DNA of 64,000 nucleotides from Sphingobacterium wenxiniae (GTDB lineage: Bacteria > Bacteroidota > Bacteroidia > Sphingobacteriales > Sphingobacteriaceae): NCBI RefSeq assembly GCF_900116225.1, contig NZ_FOZZ01000009.1, positions 43,857 through 107,856 on the forward strand, in the 5' to 3' direction. Both the position numbers and the translations under genes were made by a program. Numbering within the stretch: position 1 is the stretch's first letter; every line of letters begins with the position of its first letter. The notes under the pieces are model-generated. The model had not been told where the DNA came from and made no database searches. It was given only the letters and a program-made list of their open reading frames with translations. Shown one piece after another: positions 43,907-52,295 of the stretch.

Positions 43907-46378
43907 ATGAATAAAAAATTAATACTCCCTTTTATAGGATTGATTGCAGGAACAACTTACTTGCAGGCACAAACAACAGTCAAAGGTCGTGTTTTGGATG
44001 AAATGCGTAAACCTGTAGCGGAAATATCTGTACGGTCAGGTCACAAATCCGTTAAAACAGATGAAAATGGTTATTTTCAACTTTATATTGATCGTCCGGG
44101 ACGATTCCCTTTGCGTTTTTCGGGAGTCGGATTTGGTCAAAAGGAATTTGTGTTGCGACCTGAAGGTAGTCAGACAGTTGTTGAGGATATTATTTTAAGT
44201 AACAATGGCTATAATATTGAAAATGTTGAGGTGTTTGGTGAGCGGGGTAAGCAACCAAAAGGTCTTGAAGACATCACGCGTATGCCTTTAAAGCCATCTG
44301 ACCAGATTCAAAGTATCTCTGTGATCTCACATAAGGTTATTGAAGACCAAGGTGCACTGACTCTGACTGATGCCGTGCGGAATATTCCAGGAGTAACTTT
44401 ATTTGGTAGTTATGGTGGTGTTAAAGAATCTATGTCTACACGGGGATTTCGCGGTGTGCCAGTTTTGAAAAATGGTGTACGTATGGATTCACAGTTTCAG
44501 ACAGCTTCTGGAGTGGTAGATATGCAAGGTGTAGAATCCATTCAGATGATTAAGGGGTCTGCAGCGATTACACAAGGGGTGATTACAGATATTGGGAATG
44601 CTGGAGGGGTGATCAATGTGGTCACCAAAACACCTAATTTTATCAACGCCGGTACGGTGGGGGCGCGTGTAGGAAGCTGGGGACAGTTTCGCCCGACATT
44701 CGATGTGCAAACAATATTAGACAAAAAAGAAACGTTGGCTATTCGTTTCAATGGAGCGTATGAAAGAGCTGATAGTTACCGTAAATCAGTTTCGTCCAAT
44801 AGCGTGTACTTCAATCCGTCCTTGACATGGAAGGCCTCTGATAAAACGACAATTACATTGGAAGGGGATTATTTGAATTCCAATAAGACGCCGGTCACTT
44901 CTGCGGTCAACCTGAATAGTTCACAAGGAGTAAATGCATTATATTTATTGCCGAATGATAGAATGGCCGGGCTTTCAAGCGATAACAATAATACGACGAT
45001 GAGCAGTTTTATGGCTACAATTAGCCATGCCTTGACGGATCATTGGCGTTTGAGAGGTGCGTATGCATTTTCTTCCTATCAGACAGATAACCAATCTACA
45101 GGACTAAGCTTATTACGTGCTAATAATCCTGATTTTGAGCTATTCAGCAGATCGATGTCGAGAAGCCTACGCGATGACAAAAACAGGACTGTGCAATTTG
45201 ATTTGATCGGGGAAGATTTATATACTGGTAAAATTAAACATACTGTGCAAGCTGGTTTTGACTATCGTATTGTGGATGCGAATACTACTTCTTTTGCGGG
45301 AACATTGGCGGCAGCCGATAAGGGTGTAATATTAGGGAATACAAGTGTAATTGATACCATTAATATTCGTAGTAGTTGGTCGAATAGGCTGGAAGATGTT
45401 GTGTACAATGATATCAATGGAGCTAGTAGAATTGGCAAGACTATTGGTTTTGCTTTGGGTACTCCGGTAGATGCCGATTACAATACTTTCGGTATCCTGG
45501 CACAGGATGTTATCGAGTTTAACAAGTATCTTAAGATTGCATTGGGCTTGCGCTATTCCGAGATTAATACCATAAATGCAAACAATAATAATTCGCAACG
45601 TCGTTCAGCGTGGAACCCAAGTGCAGGATTTATTGTGACTCCTATTCAGCACTTTAATGTTTTTGGTTCTTACACCAATTCATCGAGCCTGCGAAGTGCA
45701 GCAAATAGAATGGTCGGCGGAGGAGAAATAGGGGCTTCTACTACGGAACAATTTGAAACTGGGATCAAATCCGATTGGTTGAATGAGAAATTGCGTTTCA
45801 ATTTGACATACTTCCATATATATACATCGAACCTATCGAACCAGGAATATGTGGAAGGTACAACCACGCCTACGGGATATTATTTCAAGGCAGGGGATTT
45901 GGTCCGGGATGGTATTGAAGCTGAATTGAACGGTCGTATATTGGATAATCTGACTGTGATGTTGGGCTATGCCTATTTAGACGCGCGTTATAAAAATTCA
46001 CCATCTTATGTGGACGGATCCGAACCGATGAATGCACCAGACCATACAGCTAATGGATGGGTTCAATATGTGTTCAATCAAGGGGCTTTAAAAAACTTTA
46101 GTTTAAGCGCGGGGGTGTATTATGTGGGAAAAAGACCGGTCAACGAATTTAGCAATGCTTACGACGGGCATACGTATAACCCCGGAGTAGAACCTTTTGA
46201 CATGCCAGCTTATACTACGTTGAATGCACAATTAGGCTATAAAGCTAAGAAATGGGAAGCTCGTCTGTTCTTAAATAACTTGACGGATGAGGTCGGTTTA
46301 AACTCTTATTTCCGTGGAGGTTTTATCAACCAGATTGATCCGCGTAACGTGGCATTCGCATTGAACTATAAGTTTTAG
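43907..46378 (+). CDS. TonB-dependent siderophore receptor
   Basis: The 823-residue outer-membrane receptor has a signal peptide (ending YLQAQ), a carboxypeptidase-like domain (about 22-105, GRVLDEMRKPVAEISVRSG), a plug (about 125-240, TDAVRNIPGVTLFGSYGGV, STRGFRGVPVLKNGVRMDSQ) and a barrel ending NVAFALNYKF. The sequence LSPSDQIQSISVIS-type start of the plug (here PLKPSDQIQSISVIS) and the RGF motif are those of ferric-siderophore receptors. It would import a ferric siderophore using TonB energy. The siderophore cannot be predicted. Confidence 0.9.
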   Translation: MNKKLILPFIGLIAGTTYLQAQTTVKGRVLDEMRKPVAEISVRSGHKSVKTDENGYFQLYIDRPGRFPLRFSGVGFGQKEFVLRPEGSQTVVEDIILSNNGYNIENVEVFGERGKQPKGLEDITRMPLKPSDQIQSISVISHKVIEDQGALTLTDAVRNIPGVTLFGSYGGVKESMSTRGFRGVPVLKNGVRMDSQFQTASGVVDMQGVESIQMIKGSAAITQGVITDIGNAGGVINVVTKTPNFINAGTVGARVGSWGQFRPTFDVQTILDKKETLAIRFNGAYERADSYRKSVSSNSVYFNPSLTWKASDKTTITLEGDYLNSNKTPVTSAVNLNSSQGVNALYLLPNDRMAGLSSDNNNTTMSSFMATISHALTDHWRLRGAYAFSSYQTDNQSTGLSLLRANNPDFELFSRSMSRSLRDDKNRTVQFDLIGEDLYTGKIKHTVQAGFDYRIVDANTTSFAGTLAAADKGVILGNTSVIDTINIRSSWSNRLEDVVYNDINGASRIGKTIGFALGTPVDADYNTFGILAQDVIEFNKYLKIALGLRYSEINTINANNNNSQRRSAWNPSAGFIVTPIQHFNVFGSYTNSSSLRSAANRMVGGGEIGASTTEQFETGIKSDWLNEKLRFNLTYFHIYTSNLSNQEYVEGTTTPTGYYFKAGDLVRDGIEAELNGRILDNLTVMLGYAYLDARYKNSPSYVDGSEPMNAPDHTANGWVQYVFNQGALKNFSLSAGVYYVGKRPVNEFSNAYDGHTYNPGVEPFDMPAYTTLNAQLGYKAKKWEARLFLNNLTDEVGLNSYFRGGFINQIDPRNVAFALNYKF

Positions 46379-46395
46379 ATAATTGTTGATACTAT

Positions 46396-46568
46396 CTCGT
46401 ACTCGTTTGAGTGAAGCGGTAACGAGTATGAAGACAGATGTAGAAAGCAGGTAGGCATCAGTCTATCTGCTTTTTGATTTTTTCACTAGCTCGTACTCGT
46501 TTGAGTGAAACGGTAACGAGTATGAAGGCAGCAGATAAGCATCAGCCCACCTGCTTTTGGATTTTTTC
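46396..46568 (+). repeat. Two tandem copies of a terminator-like unit
   Basis: A unit of about 80-90 bp starting CTCGTACTCGTTTGAGTGAA is repeated with a 94-bp offset (46396 and 46490). Each copy has a stem pairing ACTCGTT with AACGAGT, then a second small stem (GCAGGTAG / CTATCTGC in copy 1) followed by a T-run. Two successive terminators after the receptor gene are the simplest reading. Confidence 0.7.
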
Positions 46569-46670
46569 CTAATTTTTTGTATTATTATTCCTTAAACGAT
46601 AGAAGTCAAGAGCCCTTCCAAAGATCCAAGGATAAGCTTAGTAACATATAGGTTAAGAATTAGTTAAAAG

Positions 46671-46717
46671 GGACTTTTCACGGACTTACACGGACTTCTA
46701 CAGACTTTCAGGGACTT
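46671..46717 (+). repeat. Five phased copies of (G/A)GACTT at 10-11 bp steps
   Basis: GGACTT occurs at 46671, 46682, 46692 and 46712 and AGACTT at 46702, giving steps of 11, 10, 10 and 10 bp. The period equals one helical turn. Confidence 0.7.
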
Positions 46718-46917
46718 AATGGATTCAGATAGGGGCTCTAACAGAAAAGAAGATATATAGTATCAAACCTACATAAATTCACTTTTATATGCAATATAAT
46801 TGAGGCATGTAAAATGAATTTGTGTAGCTCTCCTCTACCATTACGAGTAATCATTTTAGAGGAAAAATAAATAGAATTTGATAGGCCATCAACAAAATTT
46901 TCAAAATCAGAGAGATA

Positions 46918-47712
46918 ATGGACGAGCTATTGAAGAACTATATTTCACGCCAGTTGCGTAAGAAAGGAAAAGACTACCCGCTTAGTGAAGGAAGTCAATT
47001 GACTGCCAAGGGCTTTGGTAATCTGAATAAGATGGTGTCCAAGTGGTATCATGCTTTTAAGACCATAAATCCATGGCTGACCAAACGGAATACCTATAAT
47101 GATTTACTTGCCCGCTTGCAGAAGTTAAGAAAGCATAATGAACAGTTGACCGAAGAACAAAAGAATCAATATACCCATGCTAACATGCTGGTAGGGCTTA
47201 GGGTCAATCAACGCGTGTCATGGGACACTCTTGTAGATTGGGAACCCCATATAAACTGGGAAAGAGAGCAGAGCAGTATTCAAATTATCATACCAGAGCA
47301 TAGAGAATTAAGAATCCAGAACCTACCTCCCCGGTTCAGTCGCGTGGGGATCACTTTCCACGTGTTTGTTGGGGATTATACGAATATGAGCGAAGAAATA
47401 AGAATATATCCTGCCAAAACTATCTTTGTTAAACCACAGGAGAAGCATAAGCGGTTACAGACAAGGCTTTTGATTGAACTATTTGAAGATAGCCTGATTG
47501 CGATTGTGGGTACAGCTCAATATTTCAGTTTCAATGGGCAAGATGGAAGCGATTCAGCCTCTTTTAATAAACAACATTATGCAAGTAATATCATAGAATG
47601 CCTGCATATCCGACGAGAACGCTTGTTGGCAAGTCGGGAAAAGCCTATTGACCGTCTTGTGCCATTGCTTGACACCAATCTAGATCAAGGTGCGGAATGG
47701 GAATCAGACTAG
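46918..47712 (+). CDS. Protein of unknown function between two TonB-dependent receptors
   Basis: The 264-residue protein has no signal peptide or membrane helix. It starts MDELLKNYISRQLRKKG, has a basic helical first part (about 1-95, rich in Lys, Arg and Gln), and a beta-rich second part (about 110-215, IQIIIPEHRELRIQNLPPRF, GITFHVFVGDY, LLIELFEDSLIAIVGTAQYF). The end is charged. I do not recognise a family. It is on the same strand as both receptors but is separated by 539 bp from the first and 154 bp (with a strong promoter) from the second. A cytoplasmic role is implied by the lack of export signals. Confidence 0.7.
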   Translation: MDELLKNYISRQLRKKGKDYPLSEGSQLTAKGFGNLNKMVSKWYHAFKTINPWLTKRNTYNDLLARLQKLRKHNEQLTEEQKNQYTHANMLVGLRVNQRVSWDTLVDWEPHINWEREQSSIQIIIPEHRELRIQNLPPRFSRVGITFHVFVGDYTNMSEEIRIYPAKTIFVKPQEKHKRLQTRLLIELFEDSLIAIVGTAQYFSFNGQDGSDSASFNKQHYASNIIECLHIRRERLLASREKPIDRLVPLLDTNLDQGAEWESD

Positions 47713-47734
47713 TTCTTTCATTAGCCCTATGAAT

Positions 47735-47771
47735 TTTCCAATTGTATAATTTTATTTTCCGATTGCGTTAG
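47735..47771 (+). promoter_or_regulatory. Two direct repeats upstream of receptor 2 (putative AraC-regulator site)
   Basis: TTTCCAATTGTATAAT (47735) and TTTCCGATTGCGTTAG (47756) repeat with a 21-bp period. The proximal copy is nearly identical to that upstream of receptor 1, at the same distance from the -7 box. Confidence 0.6.
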
Positions 47772-47778
47772 CTTCTTA

Positions 47779-47795
47779 TTTAGATTAAATCTATA
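47779..47795. promoter_or_regulatory. Operator-like palindrome in the core promoter of receptor 2
   Basis: TTTAGATT-A-AATCTATA is 15 of 16 identical outside the centre to the perfect palindrome at 43712 and overlaps the -7 box, a position expected to block transcription when occupied. Confidence 0.6.
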
Positions 47796-47799
47796 TTTG
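47792..47799 (+). promoter_or_regulatory. -7 box of receptor 2
   Basis: TATATTTG, 36 bp downstream of the proximal direct repeat start and 67 bp before the ATG. Confidence 0.55.
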
Positions 47800-47818
47800 C
47801 GCCGTGTTATAAAAGTTA

Positions 47819-47835
47819 TTTAGACTTGGTTTAAA
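47819..47835. promoter_or_regulatory. Second, degenerate operator-like palindrome in the receptor 2 leader
   Basis: TTTAGACT-T-GGTTTAAA has the same outer half-sites (TTTAGA and TAAA) and spacing as the palindrome at 43712, and lies in the expected 5' leader. Confidence 0.4.
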
Positions 47836-47866
47836 TAACGCGCTATATTAATCAAGATAAGAAGAA

Positions 47867-50290
47867 ATGAAACAACTCTATTTAGTCTTTTTATTTACCT
47901 GCACGTTCTTTGCCGCATTCTCGCAGGTGGCCACTATAGATGGTACAGTACGTGCTAAGGATGGAAATCCTATCGGGGAGGTAACGATAAAGATAGAAGG
48001 ACTGGATATAGCTTCTATGACAAACTCCAAGGGAAGGTATGAACTGCGGAACGTACCTTATGGCAAATACAGTATCAGTGTAACTTCTATAGAAATCGAA
48101 CCAAAGCGGATGGAGTTAACGGTGAGCCGGGCTACCCACCGACTGGACGTGGAGGTGGAAAAGAAGGATCAGGTGGGGATTGAGGAAGTAACGGTAAGCC
48201 GAAATACCGAAAAAAGGGATATGGAAGTAGGAGGATTTGCTGTGGCGGTTATCGAAACTAAAGAAGCTTCTTTGAGAAACCTAACAACCAATGAGTTGTT
48301 GGATAGGGCGGTCGGTGTACGTGTAAGACAAAACGGAGGTATTGGTTCGCAAATAGAGTATAATCTGAATGGTATGTCAGGAAGTGCCGTAGGCATATTC
48401 TTGGACGGAACGCCGATATCAACCTTTGGATCTTCGTTCAACCTTAATAATATTCCACCAGCGATGATTGAACGCATTGAGGTCTATAAGGGCGTATTAC
48501 CGTCACATTTGACCGGAGATTATGTGGGTGGAGCGATTAATGTCATCATGAAAAAAGATGCCACAGCAAATAATGTCTCGGCGGCGGTTTCCTACGGTTC
48601 ATTCAATACGTTTCAGGCGGATCTTGGCGCTTTGTACCGAGATCAAAAAACAGGCTTTACAACACGTATTTCAGGATTTTATACTTACACAGATAATAGC
48701 TATGAGATGTGGGGTAAATTCGCGATGATCACTGATGCTGAGCTTAAATTGAAAAGATACCAACGAGTAAAAAGGTTTAATGACTCCTATAAATCTATTG
48801 GAGGAAGATTTGAGTTTGGTTTTACAGATGTTAAATGGGCAGATCGTTTTTTATTGTCTTACAATATTTCAGATACTCACAGTGAAATTCCACATGGAAC
48901 AACGATGGCTCAGCCTTATGTGGGACGTTTTCAGGAGTTTCAAGCAAATGTTTTTCAATTGAATTATATCAAGCGTGATTTATTTATTGACGGCTTGTCA
49001 CTGAATGTGGATGCTGTATATAGTAACCGTGGGACATATTTACAAGATACTGCTAGGACCATGTATAACTGGGATGGGAAACCTAAGCAGATTATGCGTA
49101 ATGGCGTTCCTGTTCCATTAGTTAAGCGAGTGGGAGAAGGCCAACAGGGGGCCGCGGTTATCACAAATGTAGATCGAGAAATTATAAATGCGCGTACGAA
49201 TGTGTCTTATATGGTTGCGCAAGGACATCGTTTGTCCTTAAATCATAACTTGAATGCTACAAGCCGTAAGGATACAGATTTGTTGAACCCTAACAATCCG
49301 TCCAATTCTGCAAATAGCCGTAGAACATCCACAAATATACTTGGGTTTAATTACGAAGCACAAACCCTTGGCAACAAATTGAGAACAAATTTGTTGGTGA
49401 AATATACCATAAACCAAAATCATTACAAAAATACAGGTGGCGATGTTACAGTAACCAATAGAAATCCTGGTTATGGCGCTACAGTTTCCTATAATGTTAT
49501 ACCATCCTTATTTATCATTGGTTCTACTGAGAATACCTATATCTCGCCAAGAGATGAACAAATTTATGGTAATCCCGAAGCAAATATTTTGGAAAACTTG
49601 GATTTAGTGCCTGAAAAAAATGTGAACTATAACTTAGGCTTTCGGTATTCTCCGTTAGATGGAGGCAAACATAGACTTTCCTTGTACGCGAATACTTTCT
49701 GGCGTAACGGATATGATAAAATTGCCGTACAATCAGTGGATTCCGTTATTGTTGGTCGGGAAAATGACGCGAATATAGAAACAACAAAATACATCAATCT
49801 TGGTCGGACACAGTCTAGAGGTTTTGAAGCTGAAATAATATATGTGTATAATAATAGATTAAACGCTTTGGTTAACTTCTCGAAGTTCAGGAACCTGTTT
49901 AAGCAAGAGTTTGATGATGCGGGTAAACGCCATGCATTTTATGACAGACAATTGCCAAATGAGCCGTTTTTTACGGTGAACGCAAGTGTACAGTACCGAT
50001 TTGATAACGTGATACAGAAACGTTCGGTATTTAATCTCTATTATAATACTGGTTATGTCGGTTCTTTCCGAACAGTTTGGTATGATTCAGATGGATGGTT
50101 CACAACACCAACCCAGTTTCATCATGATATAGGTGGAAGCTACCGTACGCCAAAGGGCACGATGGTCGTGAGTTTGGATATTAAAAATATTTTCAATGCC
50201 GAGATGTACGACAATTTTGGTGTGCAAAAACCAGGAAGAGGATACTTCCTTAAGTTAAACTACATGATTAATCATTTTAATAAAAAATAA
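47867..50290 (+). CDS. TonB-dependent receptor (XusA-like by context)
   Basis: The 807-residue receptor has a signal peptide (ending AAFS), a carboxypeptidase-like domain (about 22-100, TIDGTVRAKDGNPIGEVTIKI), a plug (about 115-225, LLDRAVGVRVRQNGGIG, IFLDGTPISTFGSSF, IERIEVYKGVLPSHL) and a barrel ending YFLKLNYMINHFNKK. It is followed by a DUF4374 lipoprotein gene after 26 bp. In Bacteroides the XusA receptor and the XusB lipoprotein, together with the membrane protein XusC, use foreign siderophores. The first two seem to be present here, and the third is not next to them. Confidence 0.88.
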   Translation: MKQLYLVFLFTCTFFAAFSQVATIDGTVRAKDGNPIGEVTIKIEGLDIASMTNSKGRYELRNVPYGKYSISVTSIEIEPKRMELTVSRATHRLDVEVEKKDQVGIEEVTVSRNTEKRDMEVGGFAVAVIETKEASLRNLTTNELLDRAVGVRVRQNGGIGSQIEYNLNGMSGSAVGIFLDGTPISTFGSSFNLNNIPPAMIERIEVYKGVLPSHLTGDYVGGAINVIMKKDATANNVSAAVSYGSFNTFQADLGALYRDQKTGFTTRISGFYTYTDNSYEMWGKFAMITDAELKLKRYQRVKRFNDSYKSIGGRFEFGFTDVKWADRFLLSYNISDTHSEIPHGTTMAQPYVGRFQEFQANVFQLNYIKRDLFIDGLSLNVDAVYSNRGTYLQDTARTMYNWDGKPKQIMRNGVPVPLVKRVGEGQQGAAVITNVDREIINARTNVSYMVAQGHRLSLNHNLNATSRKDTDLLNPNNPSNSANSRRTSTNILGFNYEAQTLGNKLRTNLLVKYTINQNHYKNTGGDVTVTNRNPGYGATVSYNVIPSLFIIGSTENTYISPRDEQIYGNPEANILENLDLVPEKNVNYNLGFRYSPLDGGKHRLSLYANTFWRNGYDKIAVQSVDSVIVGRENDANIETTKYINLGRTQSRGFEAEIIYVYNNRLNALVNFSKFRNLFKQEFDDAGKRHAFYDRQLPNEPFFTVNASVQYRFDNVIQKRSVFNLYYNTGYVGSFRTVWYDSDGWFTTPTQFHHDIGGSYRTPKGTMVVSLDIKNIFNAEMYDNFGVQKPGRGYFLKLNYMINHFNKK

Positions 50291-50316
50291 TAGTTAACAA
50301 TAATTTTAAATACGAG

Positions 50317-51717
50317 ATGAATAAAAATCTACTAAAAACCGTATTGTTCGGTTCAGCACTTGTACTGGGTACAATGGCATCCTGTGAGAAAAATGACGGT
50401 CCTGATGGAGGCGGAGAGACTAATACTGGTGCAGATAATTCACCAAGAACATATATCACGTTGACAGCAGCGTTTCCTGATGACACTGGAACAGCAGGAA
50501 ATGGAGGAACATTAGCCTATTCCGTTACTTTAGATGAAGCAAAGGATCCTTCTAAAGAGGTTGATATTTATGCTAATGGTTACGGCCTGCGTTCTGAAAG
50601 AACCGCTCGTGTACAGGGTTCTGTAAACGGAAACTATCTTTACAATATTCAATATACAGGCGTAAATGGCGGTGTTTTCAACAAATACAAAGTTTTAGGA
50701 GGTAATAAATTCGAGGACACGAAAGAAGAACTTAGTGTAGCTGATCTTTTAGGGACTGCACCTCGTTGGGTTAAAGCTGCGGAAGGTATCGGTATAGGTG
50801 TAAATATCTCCGGTGCATCGGCTCCTATAGATCCTGCTAAGGCAGAGGCTGGAACACAGACTTATGAATATACAAGAGGTGTTGCTAAAATTGCACATAT
50901 TGACTTAGATGACCCAAGAGTACCTAACTCTGCGGAATTTGAATTTCCATTTACGGCTGCTGAAAAAGAAGCTGGTTATTCTGTAGGGCGTTTAGACGTG
51001 CCGGTATTAAACCAGGCTAAAAATAAATTGTATATCGGGTGTTCTCTTAGCAAAGTAGACCCTACAAAAAAACCTGTTAAATCAGTTAATTCAAGGACCG
51101 GTGAAGAATCATGGGGTTGGGTAAACGATGCAGCAAATATCAAAGGTACTGTTACCTTGGTTGTAGATTATCCTTCTTTGGCCAATCCGAAATTAATCTG
51201 GTCGACACAAAGTAAAGCGAGCAATAACAGCTACCGTACTATGACGCAATATGTTGGTACTGATGGACACGTTTATCAAGCTACTGCTACTTCTGGTTCT
51301 CAGATTTTACGTATCAGTAAATCAACTAATGATTATGACAATGGCTTCAATTTCGATTTGAAAACAGCATTGGGTACTACAAATAATGTTGCTATAAAAG
51401 CTTGGAGATATATTCAAGATGGAGTAGGCATTGTGTTATATACTGAGACAGGCGTTGACGGAGGATATGTAGCATTGATTGATTTAAGAAATAACTCAGC
51501 TACACCAATCAGCACAGATGTTCAGGGAGTAGCAGGACTTTCATCAACATTTGGTCAATTCCAAAATATTGGTGTAGTAGGGGATAATGTTTATGTACCA
51601 TTGACCCCAAGTGGTTTAGATGGAAATCTTTACATTATCAACTGGAAAACCAAAGCTGTTACAAAAGGAGCGAAGTTGAAAGGTCAATCCGGAAGCTACT
51701 TCATAGGTGCTTATTAA
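50317..51717 (+). CDS. DUF4374 surface lipoprotein (XusB-like)
   Basis: The 466-residue protein has a lipoprotein signal with lipobox MASC (Cys23), followed by an acidic and Gly-rich stretch (EKNDGPDGGG) as found in Bacteroidota lipoproteins sent to the cell surface. The rest is a propeller-like DUF4374 domain. I recognise this as the family of XusB, a siderophore-binding partner of the XusA receptor. It probably holds a ferric siderophore at the surface for the upstream receptor. The XusB assignment rests on family and gene order, not on specific binding residues. A strong terminator follows. Confidence 0.75.
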   Translation: MNKNLLKTVLFGSALVLGTMASCEKNDGPDGGGETNTGADNSPRTYITLTAAFPDDTGTAGNGGTLAYSVTLDEAKDPSKEVDIYANGYGLRSERTARVQGSVNGNYLYNIQYTGVNGGVFNKYKVLGGNKFEDTKEELSVADLLGTAPRWVKAAEGIGIGVNISGASAPIDPAKAEAGTQTYEYTRGVAKIAHIDLDDPRVPNSAEFEFPFTAAEKEAGYSVGRLDVPVLNQAKNKLYIGCSLSKVDPTKKPVKSVNSRTGEESWGWVNDAANIKGTVTLVVDYPSLANPKLIWSTQSKASNNSYRTMTQYVGTDGHVYQATATSGSQILRISKSTNDYDNGFNFDLKTALGTTNNVAIKAWRYIQDGVGIVLYTETGVDGGYVALIDLRNNSATPISTDVQGVAGLSSTFGQFQNIGVVGDNVYVPLTPSGLDGNLYIINWKTKAVTKGAKLKGQSGSYFIGAY

Positions 51718-51733
51718 ACATAAGCCATAAAAG

Positions 51734-51770
51734 CAAAACAGGGACGAACCATTGGTTCGTCCCTGTTTTG
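51734..51770. terminator. Bidirectional terminator after the DUF4374 gene
   Basis: 18-bp arms CAAAACAGGGACGAACCA and complement around one base, with A/T runs at both ends, between convergent genes. Confidence 0.9.
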
Positions 51771-51771
51771 T

Positions 51772-52119
51772 TTAATCTTTCTTGTCAAACAAGTTCGCAA
51801 AAATCATTTCCAGTAAGGCAACTACGATTGCAAATAGGGTAGCTGTCCAAAAGCCATCAATTTCAAATTTGGTACCCATTAAGGTATCGCTAAGCATAAT
51901 CATCAATACGGTGATAATAAATGAGACCAAACCAAAAGTTAACCAGTTAAGTGGAAAGGTAAACAGGCGTAAAATACCACCCACGATGGCGTTCACAAAA
52001 CCAATGACCAAACCGGTCACTATTGCCCACCAGAAGCTGGCTACATGTGCTCCGGGCACAATGTAAGTCGCCGCAGCAATAATAATTCCCGTTATAAAAA
52101 GTGAAAGTATAAATCTCAT
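51772..52119 (-). CDS. Small phage-holin-superfamily IV membrane protein
   Basis: The 115-residue protein has four hydrophobic helices (residues about 5-25, 28-50, 55-80 and 90-112) with ATGLV-like and GLVIGFVNAIVGGILRLFTFPLN, matching the four-helix family known as the mycobacterial phage holin-like superfamily (PF04020). It is a common chromosomal membrane protein of unknown role in Bacteroidota, and no phage genes surround it. Confidence 0.85.
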   Translation of the reverse strand: MRFILSLFITGIIIAAATYIVPGAHVASFWWAIVTGLVIGFVNAIVGGILRLFTFPLNWLTFGLVSFIITVLMIMLSDTLMGTKFEIDGFWTATLFAIVVALLEMIFANLFDKKD

Positions 52120-52295
52120 ATAAATCTAATTTAAGTAAACGCTAATAAATTTAATTACGCAGTCTCAAAAAAGATGCCAATTGCACAGAGAAACGGGTAA
52201 GAAAATAGGATGGAATAATTATCCAACGAAAAACTATGCCCGCATAGAATGTTTTCCTTAAATTTGATTAGGGAATTAATATAAACGAGGATAAT

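Larger units (their letters stand above)
46379..46917. other. Gene-free 539-bp gap with repeats between receptor 1 and the unknown gene
   Basis: It holds a duplicated terminator-like unit (46396-46568), a five-fold GGACTT phased repeat (46671-46717) and an AT-rich approach to the next gene. No coding region is supported. Confidence 0.7.

Noticed and set aside
46396..46568. Possible CRISPR-like repeats
   Set aside because: Only two copies, each 80-90 bp and containing terminator stems. No spacers and no cas genes.
47354..47369. parS-like sequence with CACGTG inside the unknown gene
   Set aside because: The left side fits but the right flank should read AAACA after CACGTG and does not, so it is not a ParB site.
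51772..52119. Prophage holin
   Set aside because: The family name comes from a distant phage protein. There are no phage genes around it, and it is a common chromosomal gene in this phylum.
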